Shown here: in pieces, positions 25,907-34,601 of the stretch
How the letters are laid out: each line of letters starts with the position of its first letter
How positions within the stretch are numbered: the first letter of the stretch is position 1
Assembly (NCBI GenBank): GCA_016708925.1
Contig: JADJET010000022.1
Span: 372,001 to 436,000, forward strand
Origin: Gammaproteobacteria bacterium
GTDB taxonomy: Bacteria; Pseudomonadota; Gammaproteobacteria; Pseudomonadales; Porticoccaceae
Reading direction: 5' to 3'
Length of the DNA stretch: 64,000 nucleotides
Program-made: the position numbers and the translations under genes
Notes under the pieces: model-generated
What the model was told of the DNA's origin: nothing
The model's database searches: none
What the model saw: the letters and a program-made list of their open reading frames with translations, nothing else

Positions 25907-27169
25907 TCAGCGGACCGCGCCCAGGTGCCCCCGCGCCCGCTGGCCGACGGCGCCATTGTCGGCTGCCGCTTCCCGATAGTAGCTGTCGGCCTGGCGGGTG
26001 GCACCGTTCGCCTCCGCGATTTCCCCCAGATACAGGCTGGCGAGCGGCGTCGGCAGTAGCCGGCGGCTTTCTTCCAGATCGCGCTGCGCCTCCGGGTACT
26101 GTTTGCGCTCGAATCTCAGCGCTCCGCGCGCCAAATGGTGGCGGTAGTAACCGGGATTGCGGCTGATTGCGGTGGTGAAATCGGCGTCGGCGTCTGACCA
26201 TTGTTTCAGCATCGCCCGGGCGTGACCACGCGACTCCCAGAAGCGGCCTTCGCCGGGCTGGATGGCGATGGCCTGATCCAGCGCTTGAATGGCGCCAGAG
26301 GCATCCTTGCGGTTCAGGGCCGCCAACGCGTTCTTCTCGGCTTCGTAAGCGGGAGCATCCTTGCGCAACTGCGCGGTGGCACGCTGGTAGGCCTCCGCGT
26401 TGCGGGTGCCGTCCGGGGGGAAGTTCTGGGCGCGGCGCAGATTGGCGTTGACCCGCTCCTGCGACGGCGGATGGCTGGCGAACAGGCCGCTGATGAAATC
26501 CGAGTTGCCACCCGCGGCCAGTTTCACGAAGGTTTCCTGCACCGCGACGGCGGCTTGCGGGTCGTAGCCGGCGCGCACCATGTAATCCATGCCGTAAGCG
26601 TCGGCTTCAAGCTCCGCGCCGCGGCTGTAATGTGCCATCCAGGCACCGGCACCCAGTTGTGCGGCCTGCCCGCCCAAATTGCCGAGCCCCGCTTGCTGTC
26701 CCGCGACGCCGAGCAGTTCCGCGCCCAGATTGATCAGCGAGCCCTTGCTCATCTGGCTGGCACTGTGACGCGCGGCGGCGTGGACGATTTCGTGGCCGAC
26801 TACGGCGGCCAGCTCGGCCTCGTCGTGAAGTTGCAGCAGCAATCCGCTGTTCACCGCGATCTTGCCGCCCGGCAGCGCCCAGGCGTTGGGCACCGGGTTG
26901 TTCAGCACCACGAACTCATAGGGCAGTTTCCGGTCGCTGCCGGCGGCGAGCCGGTTGCCCACCGAGCGCACATAATCCTGGAGCTTGGGATCGAGGTAGT
27001 AGGGTCCACCCTGGGCTTGCTGTGCTGGACCATACTGCTGTTCGCCGATGGCGATTTCCTCTCTGCCCGAGACCAGTGAAAGTTCCTCGCGGCCGGTGAC
27101 CGGATTGGTGGCGCAGGCGCCGATGCCGAGCGACAGAGTGACAAGCAGTGCGAGTCTGGCGGGCGTCAA
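25907..27169 (-). CDS. M48 family metalloprotease lipoprotein with C-terminal TPR-like repeats
   Basis: 420 residues. The N-terminus MTPARLALLVTLSLGIGACATN is a lipoprotein signal with the cleavage site before Cys19, so it is probably anchored in the outer membrane facing the periplasm. The peptidase domain has HEIVH (HExxH zinc motif) near 130 and a downstream zinc-ligand Glu region in ELEADAYGMDYM. From about 275 on, Ala/Leu-rich helical repeats resemble tetratricopeptide repeats. The layout is like BepA, which does outer-membrane protein quality control. TTG start supported by AGGAG 7 bases upstream. The exact orthologue is unsure. Confidence 0.85.
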   Translation of the reverse strand: MTPARLALLVTLSLGIGACATNPVTGREELSLVSGREEIAIGEQQYGPAQQAQGGPYYLDPKLQDYVRSVGNRLAAGSDRKLPYEFVVLNNPVPNAWALPGGKIAVNSGLLLQLHDEAELAAVVGHEIVHAAARHSASQMSKGSLINLGAELLGVAGQQAGLGNLGGQAAQLGAGAWMAHYSRGAELEADAYGMDYMVRAGYDPQAAVAVQETFVKLAAGGNSDFISGLFASHPPSQERVNANLRRAQNFPPDGTRNAEAYQRATAQLRKDAPAYEAEKNALAALNRKDASGAIQALDQAIAIQPGEGRFWESRGHARAMLKQWSDADADFTTAISRNPGYYRHHLARGALRFERKQYPEAQRDLEESRRLLPTPLASLYLGEIAEANGATRQADSYYREAAADNGAVGQRARGHLGAVR

Positions 27170-27320
27170 GAAGGTACTCCTGGGCTGGCAGCCGATGGTG
27201 GCTGGCTATAATGACCCGCGCGTCGCCACCGGGGTTCCGTCGTGGGCACAGGACTGCAATGGTAGCGGCAAATTCGCTGCGGGGAATGCCGGTGTGCGGC
27301 CGGAAACGAGGTTGAGCAGC

Positions 27321-27917
27321 GTGGAGAAGCCCTTTTCGCAGGCCTGCGAGAACAACAAGGCGCCCATTCTTGCGGTGCTGCAACGGGTGTTTGCCCCGTG
27401 TCGGAGCGTGCTCGAAATCGGCAGTGGCACCGGTCAGCACGCCGTCCACTTCGCGCCCCGCCTGCCGCAGCTGCGCTGGCAACCGAGCGATGTCCCGGAA
27501 AACCTTCCGGGGATTGAACAGTGGCGGGAAGCCGAACCCGCGCCCAATCTGCTGCGGCCGATCGCACTCGACGTCCGCGCGCCACATTGGGGCGTGGCGC
27601 CGGTCGATGGCCTGTTCACCGCCAACACCTTGCACATCATGCCCTGGAGCGCCGTGCAGGCGTTCTTTGCCGGCTTGCCCGGCGTGCTGGCCTCGGGCGG
27701 TGTCCTCGCCGTCTATGGACCTTTCAACTACGGGGGTGCGTACACATCGGCAAGCAACGCCCGTTTCGACCAGTGGCTGAAGGCCCGCGCTCCGCACCAG
27801 GGCATTCGTGATTTCGAGGCGGTGGCAGAGCTCGCAGCGGGCGCGGGACTCGCACTGTGGGAGGACAACGCGATGCCGGCCAACAACCGCTTGCTGGTCT
27901 GGCGGCGCAACGCCTGA
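27321..27917 (+). CDS. DUF938 family SAM-dependent methyltransferase-like protein
   Basis: 198 residues. It starts with the family hallmark KPFSQACENNKAPILAVL, then the SAM-binding motif LEIGSGTGQHAVHFAPRLP and later TANTLHIMPWSAVQAFF and GPFNYGG. The fold is a class I methyltransferase. The substrate is unknown to me and no partner gene is evident. GTG 27321 has GAGG 9 bases upstream and gives the family's normal start; the frame is open further upstream but has no homologous look. Convergent with the FemAB-like gene 6 bases away. Confidence 0.85.
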   Translation: MEKPFSQACENNKAPILAVLQRVFAPCRSVLEIGSGTGQHAVHFAPRLPQLRWQPSDVPENLPGIEQWREAEPAPNLLRPIALDVRAPHWGVAPVDGLFTANTLHIMPWSAVQAFFAGLPGVLASGGVLAVYGPFNYGGAYTSASNARFDQWLKARAPHQGIRDFEAVAELAAGAGLALWEDNAMPANNRLLVWRRNA

Positions 27918-27923
27918 GGCGCC

Positions 27924-29015
27924 TCAACTCTCCCGCTGACTGTCCTGGCGATAGGGCAGCTGCGCCCGGGCGGCGGCCATGTACTCCTGATTATGTCCGC
28001 GCTCCCGCTCCAGAAAGTCGGCAATGGCGGTTGCGAAGCCGCGATGGCGAATCCAATGCAGCGACCAGGTTTCGACGGGCGCGAAACCGCGGGCAATCTT
28101 GTGCTCGCCCTGGGCGCCGGCGTCGAATTTCGTGAGACCGCGCCGGATCGCGTAGTCGATGCCCTGGTAGCAACAGAGCTCGAAATGCAGGCACTCGTAT
28201 TCCCGGACGCAGCCCCAGTAGCGGCCGTAGAGCGTCTCCCCATCATGAAAATACAGGGCGGCGGCCACCGGTTTGCCGGCATCGTAAGCGACCGCCATGG
28301 CAATCTGATGCGCCAGGGTTGCCCCGATGCGGCGAAAGAAGTCCGGCGTCAGGTAGCCGCCATTGCCGCTGCGCTTGGCGTAGGTGTTTTGATACAGACC
28401 GTGGAAGAACGACCATAGGTCGGCATCGATGGCGGGACCTTCGAGCATGGCGACGGTCAGGCCCTGGTCCACAACGGTGCTGCGCTCGCGGCGCATCATC
28501 TTGCGCTTGCGCGAGGCCAGTCCCGCGAGGAAGTGCTCGAAGTTTTCGTAACCCTGGTTGTGCCAGTGAAACTGCACGCCGCTGCGTTCCAGCAGGCCGT
28601 GCCCGCGCAAGATCTCGCGAGTGGCCGTATCGGGAAACAACAGATGCCAACTGCTGGCGCCGGTCGCTTCCGCGGCTTCGGCCACCGCCGCCAGCAGGGC
28701 CGTGGCCGTCCGCTCGCTATCGGCGCCGGCGGCGAGCCGCAGGCGCGGGCCGGTGATGGGCGAAAAGGGAATCGCGGTCACCAGCTTGGGGTAGTAGGCC
28801 AGGCCACTGCGGTGGTAGGCATTGGCCCAGGCCCAGTCAAAAACGTACTCTCCGTAGGAGTGGGTCTTTACATACAGCGGCATGAACAGGGCGCCATCCA
28901 CACTGCTGAGGTGGCGCGGTTCCCAGCCGGTGGCAGCCGTGGCGCTGCCGCTGTCCTCCAGCGCGGACAGAAATTCGGGCTTCAGAAAGGGGTAATCGGA
29001 CACCGGCTCTAGCAC
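27924..29015 (-). CDS. FemAB/GNAT-like protein (PF04339, formerly DUF482)
   Basis: A 363-residue protein with the features of the peptidoglycan-biosynthesis-like GNAT family: HLLFPD, ASRKRKMMRRERSTV, FFHGLYQNTYAKRSGNGGYLTPDFF, and the C-terminal GRYWGCVREYECLHFELCCYQGIDYAI and GAQGEHKIARGF. Members are predicted acyltransferases; their true substrate is not established. The GTG start overlaps the phoR 3' end by 7 bases, so it is translated from the phoB-phoR message and may be phosphate-regulated. That link is inference from position. Confidence 0.85.
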   Translation of the reverse strand: MLEPVSDYPFLKPEFLSALEDSGSATAATGWEPRHLSSVDGALFMPLYVKTHSYGEYVFDWAWANAYHRSGLAYYPKLVTAIPFSPITGPRLRLAAGADSERTATALLAAVAEAAEATGASSWHLLFPDTATREILRGHGLLERSGVQFHWHNQGYENFEHFLAGLASRKRKMMRRERSTVVDQGLTVAMLEGPAIDADLWSFFHGLYQNTYAKRSGNGGYLTPDFFRRIGATLAHQIAMAVAYDAGKPVAAALYFHDGETLYGRYWGCVREYECLHFELCCYQGIDYAIRRGLTKFDAGAQGEHKIARGFAPVETWSLHWIRHRGFATAIADFLERERGHNQEYMAAARAQLPYRQDSQRES

Positions 29016-30298
29016 CGTGTGGGTACGGGTTCAAACGCGCAGCGAAAGGTGCTGCCCTTGCCGGGGGTGCTGCGGATTTCCAGATGCCCGCCGTTGCGCA
29101 GCAGCGAGTGCTTGACGATGGCGAGACCGAGACCGGTGCCGCCGGAAGCGCTGGCGCGGCTGCCCTCGACGCGGTAGAAGCGCTCGGTCAGGCGAGGTAG
29201 ATGGCGGGCATCGATGCCGACGCCGTTGTCGGTCACCTCGACCCACACACGGCCGTTGTCGCTGCCCGCGCGCACCCGGATCGTGCAGCCCTGCGGATTG
29301 TGCTTGACCGCGTTGTAGACCAGGTTGGCGAAGGCGCTGTGCAGCTCGCGCGCCGCGCCCTGGGCGATCAGAGCGTCGGGGCAGTCCAGCTCGAGGTGAT
29401 GCGCGCTGCCGCCGAGCGCACGCGCGTTCTCGACGATACCACCGAGCAGGGGTTTGAGCGGCACGGGTTCGGTGCGCGCGGGCAGGGCGGTCGACTCCAG
29501 TTGCGACAGGGTCACCAGATCCTCGGTGAGCAGCGTCAGGCGTCGGGTCTGCTCGCTCATCTGCCCGAGTGCTTGCCGCCAGCTTGCCGGGACCTCGGCG
29601 TCGCTGTCGCCCAGGGTTTCCAGATAACCGGTGAGGACCGTCAGCGGCGTGCGCAGCTCATGGGAAATATTGGCCACAAATTCTTTGCGCATCTGTTCGA
29701 GGTGGCGGAGGCGGGAAATATCCTGCACCACCAGCGCCACTTCGTTGTTGCCGAAGTGGTTGGCACTGAACTGCAACACCAGGTTTGGATCGCTGGGTGC
29801 TTCCAGTTCCACCGGCTCGGTGAAGAGACCCGCGCGGATAAAGGCCACGAAGGCGGGTGCCCGCACCAGGTTGATGATGGGCGCACCTTCGTCGCCGCGC
29901 TGCAGGCTCAGCAGTTTTGCCGCCGCCGGGTTCCACCATTCCAGGGCGCGGTCGGCGTCGAGAATCACGATGCCTTCGTCCAGGGCGTCGGTGATTCGCC
30001 GTATCCGGGCGAGCAGGTTGAGGTGATCCTGACGATGGCGGGTGTTGCGCTGGCGCAGCCGGTAAAGGTGGTCGGAGACTTCGCCCCAGACGCCGGACGC
30101 GGGCGGCGGGAAGTCGCGACCACCCAGTGCCAGCCAGCGATTGAGACGGTGGATCCGGTGCAGGGTCCAGAGCATGTAGAGACTGCCACCGGCAATCAGG
30201 GTCAACAGCGAATAGCCGTTGAAATAGCCGGCGGCGACCAGCAGCACCGCCAACAGGGCGATGCGTTGCAGTTCACTGCGCAGGCCCGGAGTGAACAC
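29009..30298 (-). CDS. phoR: phosphate regulon sensor histidine kinase PhoR
   Basis: A 429-residue kinase. Two N-terminal TMs (about 12-42) lack a large periplasmic domain, as in other PhoR proteins. A PAS domain (TDALDEGIVILDADRALEWWNPAA) and the H box FVANISHELRTPLTVLTGYLE follow. Then come the N box NLVYNAVKHN, G1 VTDNGVGI and G2 SGGTGLGLAIVKHSL. It phosphorylates PhoB under low phosphate. The GTG start shares a base with the phoB stop (TAGTG), so the pair is tightly coupled. Confidence 0.95.
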   Translation of the reverse strand: MFTPGLRSELQRIALLAVLLVAAGYFNGYSLLTLIAGGSLYMLWTLHRIHRLNRWLALGGRDFPPPASGVWGEVSDHLYRLRQRNTRHRQDHLNLLARIRRITDALDEGIVILDADRALEWWNPAAAKLLSLQRGDEGAPIINLVRAPAFVAFIRAGLFTEPVELEAPSDPNLVLQFSANHFGNNEVALVVQDISRLRHLEQMRKEFVANISHELRTPLTVLTGYLETLGDSDAEVPASWRQALGQMSEQTRRLTLLTEDLVTLSQLESTALPARTEPVPLKPLLGGIVENARALGGSAHHLELDCPDALIAQGAARELHSAFANLVYNAVKHNPQGCTIRVRAGSDNGRVWVEVTDNGVGIDARHLPRLTERFYRVEGSRASASGGTGLGLAIVKHSLLRNGGHLEIRSTPGKGSTFRCAFEPVPTRC

Positions 30299-30993
30299 TA
30301 GCTGACAACCAGTTTCTCGGAAAACCGGTAGCCGGCGCCGCGCACGGTCTGGATGAAGCGGTCATGGCTGCCGAGCGCCTTGCGCAGGCGGCGGATATGG
30401 ACATCGACGGTGCGCTCATCCATGTACACGTTGCCGCCCCAGACGTGGCTGAGAATCTGGTCGCGGGAGTAGACCCGGTCCTGGTGAGTGAGGAAAAATC
30501 CCAGCAGCCGGTATTCCGTCGGCCCCATGGCAACCGGCACGCCGGCGCGGGTCACATGATGGCTCACCGGATCGTAGACCAGGCCCTGCACCTCGATGGG
30601 TGTCTCGCTGGCACCCTGCTCGCGGCGGCGCAGCAGGGCGCGAATCCGGGCAATGAGCGCACGCGGTGAAAACGGCTTGGCGATGTAATCGTCGGCGCCG
30701 GCATCGAGCCCCTGAACCTGATTGTCCTCTTCCGTCTTGGCCGTGAGCAGGATCACCAGCAAATTCGCGGTCAACTCGTCGCGGCGCAGGCGGCGCAGCA
30801 ATTCCAGCCCGCTGGTTTCCGGCAGCATCCAGTCGAGCAGGACCAGATCCGGCTGCTTGTCGATGATCAGCGCGTGGGCGGCGCGGGCGTTTTCGGCGTG
30901 CAGACATTCGAAGCCTGCCACTTCCAGTGCCACCGCGATCATGTCGCGAATGGCGGGTTCGTCATCTACTACCAGAATCCTGGCGTCAGCCAT
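30298..30993 (-). CDS. phoB: phosphate regulon response regulator PhoB
   Basis: A 231-residue OmpR-class regulator. In the receiver domain the acidic pocket is at VVDDE, the phospho-accepting Asp54 is in LVLLDWMLPE, and Lys lies in YIAKPFSPR. The C-terminal winged helix includes GPTEYRLLGFFLTHQDRVYSRDQILSHVWG and DVHIRRLRKALG. It binds Pho boxes such as those upstream of pstS and of its own gene here. Transcribed leftward with phoR. Confidence 0.96.
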   Translation of the reverse strand: MADARILVVDDEPAIRDMIAVALEVAGFECLHAENARAAHALIIDKQPDLVLLDWMLPETSGLELLRRLRRDELTANLLVILLTAKTEEDNQVQGLDAGADDYIAKPFSPRALIARIRALLRRREQGASETPIEVQGLVYDPVSHHVTRAGVPVAMGPTEYRLLGFFLTHQDRVYSRDQILSHVWGGNVYMDERTVDVHIRRLRKALGSHDRFIQTVRGAGYRFSEKLVVS

Positions 30994-31030
30994 GGCGCTT
31001 TTGCTCCTCGCAATTTTCGCAGCTCATTGG

Positions 31031-31059
31031 ATGACGGCCTCATGTCAGCATTATGACAG
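31031..31059 (-). promoter_or_regulatory. Pho box upstream of phoB (autoregulation)
   Basis: On the leftward strand three half-sites repeat every 11 bases: CTGTCAT (31053-31059), CTGACAT (31042-31048) and CCGTCAT (31031-31037). The first two are at or one base from consensus. They end 37 bases before the phoB ATG, so PhoB should activate its own operon. Confidence 0.88.
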
Positions 31060-31081
31060 CCAGATGCGCCAATCGCCGTCG

Positions 31082-31960
31082 TCAACCCAGGTGTAGCGGC
31101 CAATGGTAATCGAGCACCATGAACAGAAAGAGCGTCGCGCCGGCCCGGTTGTTGCCGAGAAAGGCACGAAAACACCCGTCGCGGTCGCGTTGGCGGGCCA
31201 GCCGGTGCTGGTGAAAAAACCACAGTGCCATCGCACCCAGTCCGAGGTAATACCAGAGGCCGCGACCAAAACTGCTGCCGGTAAGCGCGAAGGCCAACAG
31301 CGCCAGCACCTGGAGCGTGCCGATGATGAGCAGGTCGTCCGTGCCAAACAGAATCGCGGTGGATTTCACCCCCAGTTTGCGATCGTCATCGCGATCCACC
31401 ATGGCGTAGTAGGTATCGAAAGCCACGGTCCAGAGCACCACGCCGGCATAGAGCGACCAAGCGGCGGTCGGCACGGTTCCGGTCTGGGCGGCAAAGGCCA
31501 TGGGGATGCTCCAGGCCCAGGCGGCGCCCAGCACGAACTGGGGCAGATGGGTGTGCCGCTTGGCGAAGGGATACAGGGCCGCGAGCGCCGCGCCGCCCAG
31601 AGACAGCAATACCGTCAGCCGATTGGTGAGCAGCACCAGCAGAAAGGCGATCAGACAGAGACCCACAAACAGCCAGAGTGCCTCGCGCGGCGTCACCCGG
31701 CCGGTCGCCAGCGGCCGGTCCCGGGTGCGGGTGACCGCGCCGTCGATATGGCGATCCGCGTAGTCGTTGATCACGCAGCCGGCTGCGCGCATCAGCGCCA
31801 CGCCCAGCACAAAGATCGTCAGCACCTCCAGGTCGGGCATGCCGCCGGCGGCAAACCACAGCGACCACAGGGTCGGCCACAGCAGGAGCAGGGTACCGAT
31901 GGGGCGGTCGAGCCGCATCAGGCGTGCAAAATCGGGCAGGCGCTGAAAAGCGGTCGGCAT
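31082..31960 (-). CDS. ubiA: 4-hydroxybenzoate octaprenyltransferase
   Basis: A 292-residue polytopic prenyltransferase that joins the polyprenyl tail to 4-hydroxybenzoate in ubiquinone synthesis. First aspartate-rich motif NDYADRHIDG (binds prenyl diphosphate via Mg) and second motif DTYYAMVDRDDDRKLG are intact. Seven to nine TMs by inspection. ATG at 31958-31960 gives the family start MPTAFQRLPDFARLMRLDRPIG. It lies 29 bases after ubiC and acts directly on the UbiC product. The phoB Pho box lies beyond its 3' end. Confidence 0.95.
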   Translation of the reverse strand: MPTAFQRLPDFARLMRLDRPIGTLLLLWPTLWSLWFAAGGMPDLEVLTIFVLGVALMRAAGCVINDYADRHIDGAVTRTRDRPLATGRVTPREALWLFVGLCLIAFLLVLLTNRLTVLLSLGGAALAALYPFAKRHTHLPQFVLGAAWAWSIPMAFAAQTGTVPTAAWSLYAGVVLWTVAFDTYYAMVDRDDDRKLGVKSTAILFGTDDLLIIGTLQVLALLAFALTGSSFGRGLWYYLGLGAMALWFFHQHRLARQRDRDGCFRAFLGNNRAGATLFLFMVLDYHWPLHLG

Positions 31961-31989
31961 GGCAAATCCAGGGCGGGTGTGGCGACAGT

Positions 31990-32526
31990 TTAGGGCCTGA
32001 AGCCGGGCAAAAACATTTCCGCCACCAGCAAGGGCTGTTGATCGACGAAAAACAGAGAGCGGCGTACCCAAGACAACGGTTCGTCCGCAGCCGTCAGCAG
32101 GAATCGTGGTGGCCTGCGTTGCGTCACCGCGATAGCGCCCCGGCGGATGCCGGCATCGCGAAACAGCAGTGCGCCCAGGGGCTTGGTGCCCAAGCGGCGC
32201 AAAAACCCGTAGCGTCCGCGCAGCACCGCGAGCGGCACCACGCTGCGGGCGTAGACCCAGGGCTCGCCGTGCCCGCGCAGCAATACTTCGCGCACCAGTG
32301 CTACCTGGCGTTCCGGCAGGCCGAGCGCGGTGCGCTCCTCCCGCGAGGGCTGGCGCAGCGCCTGTGCCAGCACTTCCACGCGAAAATTGCCACCGCTCGC
32401 CGCCACCAGGCGGGCGGTGAGCGAACCCTGATCCAGCAGCCAGGGGCGCCAAGGCAAGGGAATCGTCAGCGGCGCGTGCGCCTGCCAGCGCGGCCGGGGG
32501 TCGATCTTGGCGGATGTTGCGGTCAC
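31990..32526 (-). CDS. ubiC: chorismate pyruvate-lyase
   Basis: A 178-residue soluble enzyme releasing pyruvate from chorismate to give 4-hydroxybenzoate, the first committed step to ubiquinone. Family features are WLLDQGSLTARL near 28, VREVLLRGHGEPWVYARSVVP (containing the conserved Arg) and the C-terminal RRSLFFVDQQPLLVAEMFLPG. GTG start overlapping the lpxR stop by 4 bases; ubiA follows. Chorismate lyases of this type are product-inhibited. Confidence 0.93.
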   Translation of the reverse strand: MTATSAKIDPRPRWQAHAPLTIPLPWRPWLLDQGSLTARLVAASGGNFRVEVLAQALRQPSREERTALGLPERQVALVREVLLRGHGEPWVYARSVVPLAVLRGRYGFLRRLGTKPLGALLFRDAGIRRGAIAVTQRRPPRFLLTAADEPLSWVRRSLFFVDQQPLLVAEMFLPGFRP

Positions 32527-33578
32527 AGACTGTAAGACAGACTGATGGAGCCATAGCGATGGGGGTGGGGCTGGCCGTCGAACTCGCGGGTCCGGAGGAC
32601 TCTCGCGTAGGAGATTTTCCAGCGTCCGGTGAGAAAGCTGATGCCGGCGGCGAGGTCGGCGACGCCGGCTTTCCGGTCCACGCTATGGCTATCCTTGATC
32701 GTGTTGCCGTCAAGAAAGATGTCCCGCGCCACCAGGCGGGCGTCGAGGGCGACGAAGGCATGCAGACCGTAAACCCAGGATGACGATTGGCGCCGGCGCG
32801 GTCCGTCTCGGCCCGGGGCGCTGTTGTCCCCTCCGGCGCGCACCGCGGAGGTGCCGAAATCGTCCGGCAGCTCCCATCCGATGCGGTACTCACCGCCAAA
32901 ATTCAGGTGTGTGGCGACGTTGCCCAGGCTGACACCCCGGTGGCCGATGAAGTCGTGGCCGAAACCGCCGCGCCAAGTGGCGTGGAGCAGTCTGTGCTTT
33001 TGTTCGTAGAGCAGTTGTACGGTGGGCTCGTCGCGCAACTGGTTGTCCCAGCCGTTGTATTTTTGGAATCCGCGCAGATCGTGGATGAAATCCTGGGATT
33101 CATGGGCGCGCGCCGACGGGCCCACGATACCGAGATTCAGCTCCATCACATCCAGACGCTGGTCGCTGCGGGTGTGATAGGCGATACCGCCATAAAGGTA
33201 GCCGGCGTAGGGGCGTTGATCGGGAACCAGCGTCGTCGCGGCGGTATTCTCCGGCGTAAACATCAATTGGCCGAGGCTCACCACCAGATTGTGCTCGGTT
33301 GCCGGGTCGTTGCTGTGCAGCAGGCGGAGCTGGCGGTTGGCGGCGCGCAGCCAAGCCGGGAACGCGGGATCATTCTGGAAGGACGCGGTGTCCGGCGAAA
33401 TCCAGGACAGGCGGACGCCGTTGGTGTAATTCTGGTCCGTCTCGTTGAAGAGATCGTTCTCAAAATACGCATTGAGGGTCCAGGGAGTCGAGTCCGCCGC
33501 GGTCGCGGGCATCGCCAGACCGCACAGGGACGCCGTCAGAGCGGACACGATGGGGATCAGAGCGAGCAAATGCCGCAT
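32523..33578 (-). CDS. LpxR-like outer-membrane lipid A deacylase (DUF2219)
   Basis: 351 residues with a signal peptide (MRHLLALIPIVSALTASLCGLAMPATA). The mature protein starts with FENDLFNETDQNYTNGVRLSW, matching the END and YTNG active-site elements of LpxR, which removes the 3'-acyloxyacyl chain of lipid A. Further family marks are DQRPYAGYLYGG, FIHDLRGFQKYNGWDNQL and the C-terminal SISLSYSL beta-strand signature ending in an aromatic-like/Leu residue of beta-barrels. The ATG at 33576-33578 has a perfect AGGAGG 6 bases upstream. First of lpxR-ubiC-ubiA, an odd pairing. Lipid A activity itself is inferred. Confidence 0.85.
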   Translation of the reverse strand: MRHLLALIPIVSALTASLCGLAMPATAADSTPWTLNAYFENDLFNETDQNYTNGVRLSWISPDTASFQNDPAFPAWLRAANRQLRLLHSNDPATEHNLVVSLGQLMFTPENTAATTLVPDQRPYAGYLYGGIAYHTRSDQRLDVMELNLGIVGPSARAHESQDFIHDLRGFQKYNGWDNQLRDEPTVQLLYEQKHRLLHATWRGGFGHDFIGHRGVSLGNVATHLNFGGEYRIGWELPDDFGTSAVRAGGDNSAPGRDGPRRRQSSSWVYGLHAFVALDARLVARDIFLDGNTIKDSHSVDRKAGVADLAAGISFLTGRWKISYARVLRTREFDGQPHPHRYGSISLSYSL

Positions 33579-33704
33579 GGACAACCTCCTGGGGTTTGCC
33601 ATTGTAACTGCGCCGACCCACCCGAACGGTCCACTCGGCGGTGGTTGAGGCGTCTCCCAATCCTGATATTCTCCCGGCACGACCACGGCATCCGGGAACA
33701 AGTC

Positions 33705-34508
33705 ATGACCAAAGCGCAGCCATCCTATGAAACCCTCAGCGTCGAACATCACGACGGCGTCGATTGGCTGACACTGAATAGACCGGCACAGTTCAATGCG
33801 CTCAATCGGGCGATGATGGACGAGCTGCTCGATTACTTCGGCGGACTCTATTTCAATCACGCCGTGCGGGTGGTGGTATTGCGTGGCGCCGGCAAGCACT
33901 TCTGTGCCGGTCTCGACCTGAACGAAGCCGGCGACTTCACCACCAGCGTCGCGGCGGGGGCGCGCGGTCAGCGCCGGGTGGCGGAAATCATCCTGCGCAT
34001 GCGGCGTTGCCCGCAACCCATCATCGCTCTGGTGCAGGGGGCGGCCACCGGCGCCGGCATCGCCTTCACGCTGGCCGCCGATGTGCGCTATGCCGCCGAG
34101 AACGCGCGCTTCAATGTGGCGATGGCGAAAATCGGCCTCACCGGCTGCGACGTCGGCATCAGCTATTTCCTGCCCCGCGCGGTGGGTGCCACCAATGCGG
34201 CCGAGATGATGATGACCGGGCGCTTCGTCAACGCCGAGCGCGCGTTGCGGATCGGCCTGGTGTCGGACGTGATGGCCGCGGATGCGCTGGAGGACGCGGG
34301 GCTGACGCTCGCCGCCGAGATGACGGCCATGTCGCCGCTGGGGCTGCGTCTGACCAAGGAGGGCCTCAACCTGTCCCAGGACGCCGGCAGCCTGGAAGCC
34401 GTGATCGCCCTGGAGGATCGCGGTCAGGTGATGTGCCTCGGCCCCTTTCTGGAGGAAGGCGCGGCGGCATTTCTGGAGAAACGGGCACCGCGGTACAGCG
34501 ATGAATGA
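33705..34508 (+). CDS. crotonase (enoyl-CoA hydratase/isomerase) family protein
   Basis: 267 residues with the crotonase fold. The first oxyanion loop is GKHFCAGLDL, and the second is in LVQGAATGAGIAFTLAADVRYAA. At the positions of the two catalytic glutamates of classical hydratase it has no Glu after ATGAG, and an Asp in GLTGCDVGISYFLPR. A simple beta-oxidation hydratase is therefore unlikely; an isomerase-like or other crotonase reaction fits better. The exact substrate is unknown. Divergent from lpxR and followed by the MFS transporter. Confidence 0.88.
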   Translation: MTKAQPSYETLSVEHHDGVDWLTLNRPAQFNALNRAMMDELLDYFGGLYFNHAVRVVVLRGAGKHFCAGLDLNEAGDFTTSVAAGARGQRRVAEIILRMRRCPQPIIALVQGAATGAGIAFTLAADVRYAAENARFNVAMAKIGLTGCDVGISYFLPRAVGATNAAEMMMTGRFVNAERALRIGLVSDVMAADALEDAGLTLAAEMTAMSPLGLRLTKEGLNLSQDAGSLEAVIALEDRGQVMCLGPFLEEGAAAFLEKRAPRYSDE

Positions 34509-34601
34509 TGTCGGTCGTCGCAACGTCGTTGATGGCGAAGCTGGACTAGCGAGCGCGGTGGCGGCACGCCCGGCGCGCGCCGGGCGGAATGGGCGGCCTG
34601 G

